Part shown: positions 12,501 through 25,055 of the stretch, in pieces | How positions within the stretch are numbered: the first letter of the stretch is position 1 | Layout: every line of letters starts with the position of its first letter | From: Impatiens glandulifera | Lineage: Eukaryota > Streptophyta > Magnoliopsida > Ericales > Balsaminaceae | Direction: 5' to 3' | DNA: 64,000 nt | Assembly: GCF_907164915.1 (NCBI RefSeq) | Contig: NC_061869.1 | Coordinates: forward strand, 40,238,840 to 40,302,839 | Program-made: the position numbers and the translations under genes | The notes under the pieces: model-generated | Database searches by the model: none | What the model was told of the DNA's origin: nothing | The model's input: only the letters and a program-made list of their open reading frames with translations

Positions 12501-13560
12501 ATTTGATTTTCTTTTTTTTAGTTTCTTTGGGAAGAAAACTAAAGTGGCGACTCTAAATTCGATTAAATCGATACATATGCGAGTGTATCGATTTAAAAAC
12601 CTATACAGGCCAATTCAAAAGGCATATGCTAAAGAACTCTATTTTCGGCTGCTCATCCCTTCCACCTTTTTATAGGATGCAAAGGAAGGTAAGTCAAGGA
12701 GTTCTTTAACATAGTTCGCCTTAACACACGAACAAAGTTTTCTCTAAAAAAAGAAGTGCACGGGTCAAACCTACCATAAAAATCCATCGTCTCCTACCGT
12801 GGGAGCATGTGAAGAAGGTAAGGCATGGAGTCAATAATTTCCGGATCGCACAAACCGCCCTTAGAGACGGGGTAATTTTTCTTTATGAGAGAAAGCGAAA
12901 CGAAGTGAAAAAAACGCGTACAGTAAGGCTACATGTAGTCTCCTACGCAAAAATAAATCAATAAGAACCGATAAAAAACAAAAAGTATTAGGCAACTAGC
13001 CTCTCGGAGAAGTCTCTAGATGGATAGATTATGTCTTTATTGTTTGTTGTTGATGCATATTCATTTCTTTCCCTTCCTTTTATACCATCTTCTTGATGAA
13101 GGCTAGGGTATGATTAGTTGTTCGATGCATTTCCGATGCTTGAGAGTGAGAGAAGACCATGGTTGCTAACGATACCAGAACATTGATAATTAAATAAACT
13201 GATTTCTCCATCTTTGTACATGAAGTCTATGGTTTGATTAGCTACCGCTTAAAAATTTCCATATGGAGAGCTTAGGTCTTTATTTATTGTTGTTGATGTA
13301 GATTTGTTTCTTTCCCTAATTCTTTCTCCATCTTCTTTGATGAAGGTTAGGGCTTGATTACTTGTTCGCCGATTTTCCAGATGCTTGAGAGTGAGAGAAG
13401 TAAACATGGTTACTAACGGTACCAAAACATTGACGACCAAAGAAACCAACATCCCTAAAGGTGCCAAAACATTGATGACCAAAGAAGCCAACATCCTTAA
13501 CGATACCAAAATATTGATGACCAAAGAAGCCAACATCCAAATGACGTTGGTAGTGGAAGT
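9561..13560 (+). repeat. Head-to-tail array of gypsy LTR/UTR units, period about 1.73 kb
   Basis: LTR-like blocks at 10081-11280 and 11811-12990, each matching the 3' two thirds of the LTR copies upstream, alternate with spacers at 9561-10080, 11281-11810 and 12991-13560. Equivalent points (start of the 'tttcatgagtcc' block) lie at about 10095 and 11815. Each spacer is built of shorter repeats carrying 'gatgaaggctagggtttgattag', 'cattttccagatgcttgaga' and 'acggtaccaaaacattgacgacc' variants. The spacers give weak minus-strand open frames of 65-159 codons that are repeat translations, not genes. Tat elements are known for tandem repeats next to their LTRs, and unequal recombination could have made this array. 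Confidence 0.7.
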
Positions 13561-13759
13561 TCATCTCAGAACGAAAAACTGCGAGGCTTAGGTTAGGTTT
13601 GAATCCTCTCTCTTTACATAGTAGCTTATGTCTTTCTTAATGTTTACAAATCTAGATTACTATGTTATTGGAATGTTTCAATGCTGAATATACAATAACA
13701 TTTTTTTTTATAATTATGTGATAATATTAGGAATGTATGAGAGAATAAAAATGCCAAAT

Positions 13760-14420
13760 TTTGGGTTAATTAAGCTTAATTCAATTTCAGGGTTCTTAGT
13801 CTCTGCTTTTGTTGATACAAATACAATAAACTTTACCTTTGAAGCAACTTTGTGAGAATAAGAACTGCAAATTAATTAGGCTTAATTCAATTTCAGAGTA
13901 GTTAATCTCTACTTTTATTGATACAAATACAATAAACTTCTCCTTTGGAGCAACATTGTGAGAATAAGAACTGCAAAACAGCCCTGCACAAGAAATCACA
14001 TATGTTTCAAATGAGACAATCTGCTGATGATGTGTGGAAAAATATTGTGAGAATAAGAAGTAAAAAACAGATACCTACACAAACAACCACATATGCTTTA
14101 AATGAGACAGTCCTCAAGCACTGTGACGACAATAATTACCTTGAATCATCTTTCATTACATAAAAGCATAGGTGTTTCTTTGTTGTTGATGATATAGATT
14201 CATTTATTTTACAAGTCTATCCAGCAATGTTATTGGAATGTTTCAATACTGATATTTAAATATGCTATTATAATATTTTTTCTATTATCATGTATCAACA
14301 TTATCAACCGGGAATGATATGGGATGCTCATTTTTAGGTTAATTGGGTTTAATTCAATTTCTGGGTGGTTAGGCTTTTGTTGATACAAATGCAATAAACT
14401 TGCACAAGATTATACCTGCA
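13760..14420 (+). repeat. Three degenerate copies of a roughly 110-bp unit
   Basis: Copies begin near 13763, 13870 and 14337. Each carries 'ttaattcaatttc', then 'ttgttgatacaaat' and 'caataaact'. The first two are adjacent, and the third lies about 450 bp further on after diverged sequence. The phrase 'ttgtgagaataagaa' also recurs at 13849, 13957 and 14045. No coding potential is evident. Confidence 0.55.
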
Positions 14421-14429
14421 CAAAAAGAT

Positions 14430-15540
14430 ACCTTCACAAAGAGAGGCATCACAAAGAGAAGATGATAATGTAGATAATAATTACAATCCTTAAATTAGAG
14501 AACTCACATGTCAGATTTGCTGCTCAACCTGGGATTTAAAATTGCCTTTAGTCTTGAAGATAAGGTGGAGATTCAGAATGGTAAATCAACATGATGCATA
14601 GTTGACATTTTTAACGATCTTCGGAACATGGAGGGGATAATGGTTTGATAGTTCTTATTTTATGTCAATTATCTTTGATACATTTGTTCATGTGTTTAAT
14701 TTTTGTTTTTTTTTTTTTTTTAGATTATTCTCTATTTGTTATCATGTCTATTTTTTTTTGTCAAAATTATAAATTTAAAGCTAATATATTGTCTAATTTG
14801 TGTTTGTCATAATTATAAACTAAAAGTTAATATATTGGGATAATTATATTTTTTTATATGGAATTTTGCTTTCATTCTTATTTTACATTTAAAATGTTTA
14901 ATTTTCTATATTTTTTCATTTATTATAAAAAATATTTAAAATATATCATAATAAATTTTAAAATTTATTACTATAAAAAGTATTTAAAATATATCATAAT
15001 AAATTTTAAAATTTATTATTTAAGTATGATGTAAAGATATGGACCAACTTATTTTATTTCATTTTTTATTTTTTTAGTTAAATTGTTATATAATTAAATT
15101 TTAATTTATTTTAATTAAAATTATAGTTTTTTTAACTAATTTATATTCCATAATTAAAAATCAATAATTTATTATATATTCAAAGATTTGTGGTATATTA
15201 CCATACTATTTTTAATTAAGACAGTACAAATCACAATTATGAAACTGATGACTACTTACTTAAGATAAACCATATTTAATTATTAACTAACATATAATAA
15301 TAATATATATATATATATGATTATTTATTATTAACTAATCTAATATATATGATAAAAATCTTGACTCTAAAAAAAATTAAGATGATAAGCATTCAGACAT
15401 GGGGATATTGAATATTAAAATTTAACCTAACAATTAATAATAAAATGGTAAAATTATCGTTATTTGAAAGAGAGAGCCCTCACCAAAATTTATAAGGATG
15501 AGTAATGCTAAGATTTTAATTTATTGGGAGAACTCAAAAT
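14430..15540. other. AT-rich intergenic stretch, no gene
   Basis: The sequence is dominated by A/T runs, including (AT)n at 15305-15320 and a direct repeat of about 50 bp near 14930-15030 ('atatttaaaatatatcataataaattttaaaa' type, twice). A short open piece near 14506-14592 has no recognisable relative. No tRNA or other RNA gene was seen. Confidence 0.5.
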
Positions 15541-15569
15541 AAAGGAATAAAATATAAGTGATATTAATC

Positions 15570-16110
15570 ATAAGTTCCTGGGTTCAAGCCCGTCAAGCGA
15601 AAAGTTCTGCGCCAGTTTAAATGGTTAAGTATGTTTGCGGGCTATATTCTTAATCCATTGTCCAATTTTTCGTCCCATCTTCTAGCCTAGTGACAATAAG
15701 AGGTGGATACTCACCCTAAGGTCTTGGGTTCGAGCCCGTCAGGCGGCAAGTTCTGCGTCTGGCTAAATAGTTAAGTGTGTTTGTGGGCTACATACTTAAT
15801 TCGTTGTCCCATTTTTGCATTCCTTCTTCTAGCCTAATGACAGTAGGAGGTGAATATTAACCCTAAGTTCCTAAGTTCGAGCTTGTTAGACGGCAATTTT
15901 TGCGCCTAGTTAAATGGTTAAGTGTGTTTGCGGGCTACATACTTAATCCGTTGTTTCATTTTTATCCACTCTTTTAGCGACAACAAGAGGTGGATATTCT
16001 CACCCAAAGGTCCTGGGTTCGAGACCGTTAGGCGAAAAATTTTGCGCCTAATTAAATGGTTAAGTGTGTTTGTGGGTTACATGTTTAATCAATTGTTCCA
16101 TTTAAATTCC
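15570..16110 (+). repeat. Four tandem units of about 145 bp with tRNA-like promoter words (SINE-like)
   Basis: Four units share 'tcctgggttcgagcccgt', then 'aggcg..aagttctgcgcc', 'aaatggttaagtgtgtttgcgggctacatacttaatcc' (given here only as a landmark; starts near 15618, 15765, 15911 and 16060) and 'cttctagc..a..gacaa.aagaggtggatactcaccc'. The word GGTTCGAGCCC matches the B box of RNA polymerase III promoters and the T arm of tRNAs. 'aaatggttaagtg' resembles an A box. No full cloverleaf can be folded. An array grown from a tRNA-derived SINE is the likeliest reading. Confidence 0.6.
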
Positions 16111-17070
16111 AAAAAAAATATCGATGATATTTTTATAGGAATTGAAAATGAATTTTATAGAATTTTATTATTTCTATTTTAAATGAGAAAAATATTAGTT
16201 GATATGTTGTATGTTCTATTCTTTACATTTTAAATAACATTTCTAGCAAATGTGTCCTATTTTATTTAGTTGATTTATTTTATACTTTCTATTTGATTGA
16301 GTTTATGGTTGTAAAATAATTTTAGAGAAATATAAAATTAATAATAATAACGATTTTGTACAGTATGTTTGATTCTCTTGAAAGAATGATATTAATTTGT
16401 ATAAAGTTTTATTTTTGTTAATAAGGTATTGTAAACAATTTAATATATTTTTTTATAAAGAGATAAATATTTTTAAGATGACAAATTAATGTCAGCTATT
16501 TGTGTGAATATTTATTCCCATATATACAGGTATAAATTTATTTTATAAAATTCTTTTATTTTTTTTTTCTTTTCTTTTCTTTTATTTATTAAACAATCTA
16601 TCTAAACAAATAAAATTGTTAACAAGTTTGTTAACATTTATTCTCTAAAGAAAGATTAATTTCTACATAAAAAAAGTCATTCCCTTCATTATTTGTGTTT
16701 ATTGATAATATATAAAATTAGATAAAAAAAAATATATATTTGATAGAATATTGAAACTTTGAACAGCTTTGGTTTATCATAAATTTTTATATATTTTATT
16801 TGATATATTTATCTTAACTTAAGTGTTTGGAATTAGTTGATATATTTGTTTGATTTATTTTATCTATATAATCGTGAGTTGGAACCACCTAGTAATTTTG
16901 AATTTGCTATGAGTTTGATGTATGAAAAAAAGATTTTCTATGGCATAATTACTAATTTATTAAAAAAATTTATGAAAGTTTTTTTTTTTAATTATGGAGA
17001 AGCTACCTTACCCCTCCATAGTAATGACATTCACTTCAACATAAAATTGTCATTAAAGTTTTATAATTAA
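16111..17070. other. AT-rich intergenic stretch
   Basis: Mostly A/T runs with no codon-biased open frame. A 77-codon plus-strand frame at 16837-17070 has no recognisable motif and ends at a Helitron-like terminus, so I do not treat it as a gene. Confidence 0.45.
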
Positions 17071-17092
17071 ACTAGCGAGATTTCCGTACGAT
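17071..17092 (-). mobile_element. Possible Helitron-like 3' terminus, minus orientation
   Basis: Read on the minus strand, the sequence is CGTACGGAAATCTCG then CTAG followed by T. It resembles the two better termini at 27970-27996 and 36929-36956, which have a short GTGCAaaTGCAC-type palindrome, a spacer of about 10 bp, and CTAR followed by T. The palindrome here is reduced to CGTACG. The opposite end of the element was not found. Confidence 0.3.
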
Positions 17093-17303
17093 TAAAAATA
17101 AAATAACCATCTCCTCTTTACCGATTTTTATCAACTAAATTCCGACAACCAATATATTTTGTATTCGCTATTTATAATGATTATTGCTTTTTATTAACCA
17201 CGACGTTATGCTAACGCCGTCCTTAATAATTAATATTCTAACTATTCACGACCCATCGACAAATGCCATTGCTGATAATTTTTGTCAAATCATTTTCGAG
17301 ACC

Positions 17304-17312
17304 CATAAATAG
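17304..17312 (+). promoter_or_regulatory. Candidate TATA box of CACTA element 1
   Basis: CATAAATAG lies about 810 bp upstream of the first recognisable transposase codon, leaving room for an untranslated first exon. It follows directly after the subterminal-like sequence containing CTAACGCCG. Seen as a motif only. Confidence 0.35.
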
Positions 17313-18119
17313 ATTGCTTTCATTTCTCTCCATAAAGAATTTGAGATAGATTCTCCTAAACTGCTGATTTCCATCAAACAATATGCAATATGGGTTCGAT
17401 CATTTGAAATATTCTTCAATTTGTTAAAAGAAATTGAAGATATCTAAGAATTAGACCCGATTACATATTGGTTAGAAGTTCATTGATTGAAGATCACAAG
17501 GAGAAAATGTTTTGAATTCATTCTACATGATGATGATTCCTCTTATAGGTAATAATCTATTATCTTCTTCCTTCTACTGGATTTGGATTGTTTGGCTTAA
17601 TATTCAGTAATTGCAACACTGAAGAAACCTCAATGAAGAAGAATTGAACTATTTCAAATTGGTAAAAGGAAACACCAATCTTAAGACAAATAGTTGTCAT
17701 AAGCCATTTTTACTACACTTAAGTAAAGGTTTTTTTATGCGTTAGGTTGTTTGATTAGGTTTGATAAGTTAGATATTTTTGATTTATTGATATATTTAGG
17801 TTTTTGATTTTGGTTGATTTAAGTTGTTTTATTTTAGTTTATTTAGGTTGTTTTATCTATTTTTGCTGATTAATTGTTGTTGTTTTTATTTTCAGTTTTA
17901 CCAATCGGAATCAATTAAGTATTCGACATTTACTCTTCGTGGTCATTCTATTTTTGGTAAGTTCTAAAATTTTGGTTGTGATTAGGGTTGCATGTTTATA
18001 GAAATGACTTATTTGGATTGTTAGGGTTGCATAATTAGAGAAATGACTTATTTAGATTATTGTTAGGGTTGCATGTTTAGAGAAATGACTTAAGTAGACG
18101 TTAATTTTATTATAATTGG

Positions 18120-18569
18120 ATGAATCTTCGCCGATATGATCCAAAATATATCAAAGGGGTTGAAATATTCATAGACTTTGCGATAAGGTCTACTAACAGA
18201 ACTTCAATTGTTTGTTCTTGTGTAAAATGTGCAAATCGAACCTACGAGAATAGAAAAGTGGTGAGAGATCATCTAATTGTGTTTGGAATCCTTCAAAATT
18301 TTAATTTTTGGTATTTTCATGTAGAAAGAATATCATCGAATTTAAGGGTCGACGGTGATGAATTAGATGAACTTGGAGATGAAAATCAGGGTGGAGTAAG
18401 AGATAATATCGTTAATGATGAAAAGAATGAAGAAATTGATCAAGATAATAATCAACTTATGGAAGAAATTATAAATGATTTGTATCCAACCTCTGAAACC
18501 TCAAATAATGAACGCATATTGACGATGCTAAGGAACTCTACAAGGTGTTGGATGATTCAAAACTTCTAA
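18120..18569 (+). pseudogene. CACTA transposase N-terminal (Transpos_assoc-type) domain
   Basis: The open frame of 149 codons begins MNLRRYDPKYIKGVE, continues with FAIRSTNRTSIVCSCVKCAN (the CxxC of the domain) and VVRDHLIVFGI, then an acidic stretch. This matches the domain that precedes tnp2 in plant CACTA transposases and is thought to help DNA binding. The acidic region ends in MEEIINDLYP, as in intact relatives. The frame breaks at 18569, and tnp2 resumes in another frame from about 18625. In the intact gene the two would be one protein. Confidence 0.8.
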
Positions 18570-18624
18570 TGTACGAAGAATACGGAATTTCAAATCCACC
18601 ACCATATTGAAATTACTCCACATA

Positions 18625-20365
18625 AAAAATGTTGGTCATTGAACTAATATGTCATTCGATTTTATATTAAAATTGCTCAAAGAGGAAATATTACCAACTA
18701 ATTCATACTATGAGTGCAAGATATTTATTACAGACATTGGTTTAACGTATGACAAAATTGATGCTTGAAAGATTGATTGTATGTTATTCCATAAAAAAAG
18801 ATAAAAATTTAGAAGAGTGTAAAGTTTGTGGTGTGTCTAGTTGGATGATCAACCAATCAAATGGTATGCTTCGGAAAAAGGTGAATGGGAAGTACATTCC
18901 AAATATATTTTTACAATATTTCTCACTTGCACTGAGATTGCAAAGGTTGTACATGTGCTCTAAAACCGCTCCTCAAATGACTTGGCATAACGATAATATT
19001 AATGTTGAAGATGAAGCATTAAGGCATCCAACTAATTCAATGACATGGACGTCCTTCGATGAAAAGTTCAAAGATTTCTCCTTCGAGCCTTAAAATGTAA
19101 GACTTTCTCTCGCAAGTGACAGGTTCCAACCTTTTGCAAATGGAAATACTTCTTATAGCATTTGGCCTATTGTTATTATCATTTACAACGTCTCTCCTAA
19201 AATTTATATGGATAAAAACAACTTATTTCTTTCCATGTTAATCTCCGGACCAAAACGTCTCGAGGATTCGATTGGCGTGTTTCTACAGCCATTGATTGAC
19301 AAGTTAAAAGAATTGTGGCATACCTGTGTTAAGATTTACGACGCGAGCCATGAAGAATATTTCAATATGCGAGCAGCTATGTTGTGGACTACTAATAATT
19401 TTATGACATATGCAAATTTATTCGGATGGAGTATGAGGGAAAACTTGCATGTCTGTGATGTAATAAAGATAAAACTTCGTTGAGATTGGTACACTAGTCA
19501 TTGATGATTTCTTCCACCTACTCATCGTTGGCGCAGGGAAAAAGATTCCTTTGACGGTAATATAGAGTTAAGACTGCTACCTAATATTTTGTCTGGAACC
19601 AAATTATTAATGTAGGCAAGAGATTTGAAAGGCATGTTTGACTAAATACCTTCCCAAGAAGGTAAAATTTAATCATGAATCTCGAGTGATAATTAGAATA
19701 AACTCATCTTATTTTTCGAACTACCATACTAGAAACGCTGTTATTGAGGCATAATTTGGATGTGATGCATATTGAGATAAAACATTTTGATAGCGTGTTG
19801 GGCACTATAATGGATTTCAAAGAAAAAACAAATGATCGAATCAAAACTCGTAAAGATTTGGAATTATTGAACATAAAACATTCATTACATCCCGTTGAGG
19901 TCAATGGTGTTCTTCAATATCTGGCAGCCACATACTCACTTTCCTCGGATAAGAAGAAACGATTATGTATGTTTCTTAAAGATATAAAAATTCCAGAAGG
20001 GTTCTGTTCTAATATTGGAGTATGTGTAAACGTAATTGATAATAAAATTTCTGGATTGAAGAGTCACGATTATCAAATCCTATTACAGTATTTGATTACA
20101 CTTAACACACGTTCTTTACTTCTGGATTATGTGTACGATGCTCTAGTGCACTTGTCTAGGTTCTTCCGATTGTTGTGTCAAAAATTCTTAAATCAAGAGG
20201 AATTAGAAGAGTTACAAGATGCCATTGTTTTGACCCTTTATAAATTGGAAAAAATATTTCCACCTTCATTCTTTGGTATAATGGTACAATTTCCTGTACA
20301 CATGGCATTTGAGACTTTGCCAAGGGGGCATGTACAGTATAAATGGATGTATCCAATTTAACAAT
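18625..20365 (+). pseudogene. tnp2: tnp2-type CACTA transposase, broken
   Basis: Translated pieces follow the family order. They include LIVCYSIKKDKNLEECKVCG (18773-18832), NGMLRKKVNGKYIPN (18860-18903), RLQRLYMCSKTAPQMTWHND (18935-18995), MLISGPKRLEDSIGVFLQPL (19235-19293), YFNMRAAMLWTTNNF (19360-19402), then the catalytic-region landmark LRHNLDVMHIEIKHFDSVLG (19744-19804) and the conserved end FPPSFFGIMVQFPVHMAFE followed by VQYKWMYPI (20262-20358). Several stops and frameshifts interrupt it, for example at 18570-18640 and 19483-19740. It catalyses cut-and-paste transposition when intact. The closest relative in the window is the copy at 52120-53586. This one is clearly older. Confidence 0.85.
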
Positions 20366-20843
20366 ATATGGATACTTTGAAAAATATATTCGGAACAAAA
20401 ATTTTCATGAAGAGTCAATTAGTGAGAGTTACCTTTTGCACAAGAGTATGAGTTTATGAACTCCATATTTAGAAGATCAAGAGTCAATAGAGACATCGAT
20501 ACAACCAACTTCAACACTTTCTATATTCTTGGAAATGGAAGATTTATTGATTGCAATGCTTTACACATACATACTGGGTAATCAAGAGCGTGCTCATGTA
20601 TACATTTTGAGAAATTATATCGAAGTCAAACAATATTACAAGTAAGAGTTCATAAGTTGATTAATGACTAAGTGTGAATTTTATAATTAACTAATTACAA
20701 TTAAATTTCATTATATGCAGCGAATTCACACAAGAGTTGATCGATACAGGGCGACTCAATGTTTCTAATCTTGAACGCGATAAACTTTACATAAGTTTTT
20801 CAAGACGAAAGTGGAGCAATTGAATGATGAATCAGATTGAACT

Positions 20844-21234
20844 TTGATTTTAAAGATTCTTGGGAGTGACCCGACAATTTATGCTATGAAGTGTAAATCA
20901 TATAAAATAAATGAGTACAAGTTCAACACTGAGAAGAATGACGAAAGGTTAACCACGCAAAATAGTGATGTCTGTGTAGTTGGCAACAATGGGGCCGAAA
21001 TGATAAATTACTACTTAGTATTCACAAATATCATAGAAGTTCAGTATTTTGGTGGTAACCGAGTAATTCTTTTCAAGTATAGATGATTTAATGTACATTC
21101 CAAAGACCATGGTATAAAAGTATATAAATATGTGTTTGTAAGTGTTAATGTGAATAGGACATTGAGAACCCAAAGTCATGATCCATTTGTAATGGAAATT
21201 CAACCATACCAAGTTTTTTATGCTACGAATATAG
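20844..21234 (+). pseudogene. DUF4216-like C-terminal transposase domain, broken
   Basis: The frame contains YKINEYKFNTEKNDERLTTQ (20899-20958), NNGAEMINYYLVFTNIIEVQ and VILFKYR (to 21086), then after a stop FNVHSKDHGIKVYKYVFVSV and NRTLRTQSHDPFV. This is the domain usually found after tnp2 in plant CACTA proteins, and it aligns along its length with the copy at 51454-51870. The end (YQVFYATN) is cut by the LTR that starts at 21235. Confidence 0.75.
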
Positions 21235-22860
21235 TGTCACACTCTAAAATTCATGTATGACTAAGTATCTTCGGTCCTAGACAAAATCAAGGACCGAGGA
21301 AATTGGAATCAAGGACCGAGAAAATCAAAGACTCGGGACCGAGGAAATCCGAGTAGAACCGAGAGGTCTGACCAATGAGGTATGACCGAGACTAATATTC
21401 CTTGCCCATACTTCTTCCTAGCTCATGCATAGCCAGCTCATGCTTGACCCAGTACATGCTTCAAACACCTCATGCTAGGATTTGTCCATACCTTGTTATC
21501 TTAAGTATTAAGTTTATCCACCTCATGCTAAGATCTACCCATGCCTTGTTATCTTAAGTTTTAAGTTTATCCACATCATGCTATGAATTGCCCATGCTAT
21601 GACCAACTTTCTTAATCAACAAGTTTACCCTCCACGTGCTATGAATTACTCATGCTATGACCATCAATTTTAATTAGCAAGTTACTCAGCCCATTCTATG
21701 ACCAGTCATCTTAAGTAGTAAGATACTCACCTCATGCTATCTTAACCAACCCTAACTGAACTTTATATATACTTCACAAACTCATTCATTTCATGATATC
21801 CATCTCCCTCGTACTAGAAGCCATAATTTAGAATCCATTGAAAAACATCCATCCTTATAGCAAGATCATCCTAAGGCAAGCAAACTTCTCCAAAATGGTC
21901 TTTAGAAACCCACACCAGTCTATATAATTCATGCATACTTTATTTAAAGCATCATTTCCTTGCATATCCATGTTTTTATTGATGAAAAGAGATGAAACCA
22001 TGTTTTTCAAAGTATGATCTGTTTTCTAGTGTATGTTATGTTTTTCCTAAATATGTTTTGTTTTCCAAAGAATTGTAGAATCATAGTAAATAATGATGAA
22101 GGAATTGAAGGATATGGGAGGAGGGCTAACCAAGTTGAGCTCTGGTAGTCTGATTTTAAAATATGGGTTGGGTTATATGGGACTGGACTTCTGAGACGAG
22201 CTCTGGAAGATCTTACCCACATAGAAAAGTGTCTAAACAGGTTGTGGTCTTTAGAGATTGACTCGGAAGAGTTCCCTTCCAAATATGTGCTCAAAACGGA
22301 TTCTTCACTTTTAAGATCACCTATAAAGGTCTAGGACTAAATGTGTGCTCAAGATGTTGATGTACCATCACTATAATAAACTATTTTATAAACCCACATA
22401 AGGATTGAATGATGTTTTAATCTATGTATCTATAATCTTTTATGCAGGAGTAAATAGTTTCAGCATTGTTTTGAAATCCTTAAAACATGTGTTGCGTCTT
22501 TAGACTCACTATGCTTGTGTGGTGTAGGTACACCACCATAATTTTCAAGTGTAAAATGAATAGAGACTTGTTGTGGGGTAAGGTACAGGGAATGTGTGTG
22601 AAAGGAGGGACCACTACTAAAGATCGAGTACTTTGTAGGGTTTAATACTGAAAGATCATATTTTTATAGTAAATTATCGTATTTTGTTTTAAAAAGAAAG
22701 AATTTTGTAGCCCTCCTTGATATTAATGATAAAACGCTTCTGCATATGTGTAATATTTCCGTTTAAGTATGTTCATGTTTCCCTCATCCTTAACATAGAC
22801 TAGAAAATAGGATTAGGGATGTTTCTTATAGCATCTATACATGGATGAAAAATTGTTACA
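21235..22860 (+). mobile_element. Probable solo LTR of a Ty3/gypsy element, inserted in CACTA 1
   Basis: The block interrupts the CACTA coding order. It starts TGTCACACTC and ends AATTGTTACA, so the ends are nearly inverted (TGTCAC against TGTAAC) with TG...CA. A TATATATA box lies at 21764-21771, and a 'tgtgttgcgtctttagactc' segment lies near 22490. The start resembles LTRs of the Tekay/Del chromovirus group as I remember them, but no coding part is present. The flanking five bases differ (tatag and aagat), so either the target duplication has decayed or the boundary is off. An inner stretch (21400-21740) repeats 'ctcatgcta' phrases. Confidence 0.5.
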
Positions 22861-22961
22861 AAGATAAATCCCCGTTATTCGAACATTTAGACACGTTTTA
22901 TTTGTGTGTTTCAAATATGATTACTTATTGAAAATTTGAACTTATTTTTTTTGTAGATATC

Positions 22962-24660
22962 ATGGCACCTAAACGGAGTACTAGACGAGCACTATCGAGA
23001 GATTTGAACGAGATTCGAGAGTGAGCACTATCGAGACATTTAAACGAACTTCGAGCTCGTACATATGATGTAAAGTCCGATGACCCTATGTAGTTTATGG
23101 GATCATGATCTTGAGAGACTAGATGATCTAGATTCCACCATTCTCGAGGATTTTATCACCCTGAAGGAGGATTCTCCCATTTTTAAGACTACAAGTAGTT
23201 AATAATAACTTATACGTGATATTTAAATCATTATATAAATTAAAAAAATGTCATTTTAATGTTATTTTACAGTTGCGTCTTCATCGAGGAGAGGAAGGGG
23301 GGAGAACAAAAACACGGTTCTTGCGAGAATGAGAATCAGGGAGAAGATGAGGTTATAGTTCAGGGACATAGATGGAAGGCATGTATGTGATAACGCCGAC
23401 TATTGGTCTCGCCATATTGGCAACGTTGTCTGGAAAGGCGAGTTGGTGCCACATCGTCTCAAAAACTGGTCTGATATATCCCAATCCCAATTGAACCATA
23501 TACGGTAATCCATATCTGTGATTTTAATATTTTTAAAGTATTATCTTATGATTTGAAACTTTCACAATCCTAAAATATATTATTATTTTTCAGGATCCTT
23601 TTGAGAGTTCAACAAACATTCTCATTGAGTCCTATAGAGATAACACGATGCCACAAACAAGGAAGGCATGTGATAAGTGGAGATATGCGAACAAGTGGAC
23701 TTACATCGACCCATATATTGATAATGAGGACAGAATTAGACTAAACCCTCCTCGGGAATTTTATTACTAAGATTGGAATTATTTGCTTGACAATCACTAC
23801 TTCACGCCTAAATTTATGTTATAGTACATAGTCATTTATATTTCATTATATGTGTTTTTCGACTATTAACTAACAACTAGTATCTTATAATTTCAGAAGA
23901 AAAAAAGTAAGATCAATGCTGACAATAGAGCAAAATTGATGTACCCCCACCCACCTACAGCAAACTATTTTCGAAGAAGGAGCGATATATGGTAATTTTT
24001 AATAAGAGTATTCAATTTTCATAATATCTAACATATTATAAATGTATGTTATTTGTACAGGATAGGGAGATAGGACACCCCATAGTCAAGTAGAGTTCTT
24101 CCTACAAACACACACTAGGAGAGTATTGTCGATGATCCGACTCCCACACCTTCTCCGCTAGTTCAGTAGGTCGTCGTAAGTTGTTATCATTTTTATCGTT
24201 TTACTTTGCATGTCCAAGTTTAAATTACTAACATTAATGTTGTAAATGATTATAGACTGTGATACGCGAGCGACTAGAAGCAAACCGTAATTTGTCGCCG
24301 CTCGAGGTGTTTAATTCTGCTTTGGGACGACAAGGACACGGGAGGGTGACCGGATTATATCGGGAATACGTCCCACTCACTTTAAACCTAATCAAAGGGG
24401 AAATTCTTTCTCTAGCGTAAACTCACGTGTGTCACAACAAACGCTAATGGAAGAGAACAAGATCATGCGAGAAAAGATGGAGAAGATGCGCGCAAATATG
24501 GAAGCACAATAGGAGGCACAAAAACATAGGATGCTAGAGTACACCGCTATACAGGCGCATTTTATAACAGATCAGAATGCAAATCATGATGCTCTATAGG
24601 CGCAGGTGTGTGCACAACAAGATGCTTTATTGGCGCTTATCTAGGATTCCACTCCTCCCC
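22962..24660 (+). pseudogene. Second En/Spm gene (Ptta/En_Spm 'plant transposase' family), broken
   Basis: It starts with MAPKRSTRRALSRDLNEIRE followed by a stop. Further blocks, read through spliced or frameshifted frames, are RHIGNVVWKGELVPHRLKNW (about 23410-23470), ESYRDNTMPQTRKACDKWRY (about 23616-23690), YIDPYIDNEDRIRLNPPREF (about 23704-23763), and RERLEANRNLSPLEVFNSAL then GRQGHGRV (24265-24345). The order and words match the protein at 49700-51349 only in outline. A short run near 24440-24530 reads as a coiled-coil-like Met/Glu/Lys segment in another frame. This protein is thought to bind subterminal repeats. Stops make the copy non-functional. Confidence 0.65.
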
Positions 24661-24837
24661 TCAGTAATAGATTCATATACGATTTAATTTGATATTTTTG
24701 TATTACGATTTGAATTTTTGTTGAATTTGGAATTGAATTTTATTTATGAATGGTCTTTTAATTTGGTTTTTGTTAATGTAAACAATATTTAAACAGGTTT
24801 TATAAAATTCAAAAATATGCCAAAAACCGAAAGGAAC

Positions 24838-25055
24838 AATTATCAATGTCGGCGTTAGGGAGTACCGAATTTGATACGTTGGATATTAACGTTGGCGTTG
24901 AGGAATATCAACGTTAAAAAGAGAACCATAAATGCAAAAACAACTCGAGAGCAACAATTATCAACGTCGGCGTTAGGAGGAAGCTGACGTTGATAATGTA
25001 TAATATCAATGTCGACGTTAGGAGGAATCCGACATTGATAATGATTAATAGAATA
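24838..25055 (+). repeat. 3' subterminal repeats of CACTA element 1
   Basis: Variants of ATCAACGTCGGCGTTAGG occur at about 24841, 24958 and 25008, with opposite-strand partners such as CTGACGTTGATAAT and CCGACATTGATAAT. Pairs therefore form imperfect palindromes of about 40 bp. CG-containing subterminal words are typical binding sites of En/Spm regulatory proteins. They lie 30-240 bp from the CCAGTG end. Confidence 0.7.

Noticed and set aside
15570..16110. tRNA genes suggested by GGTTCGAGCCC
   Set aside because: No acceptor stem or anticodon arm can be paired around any of the four copies.
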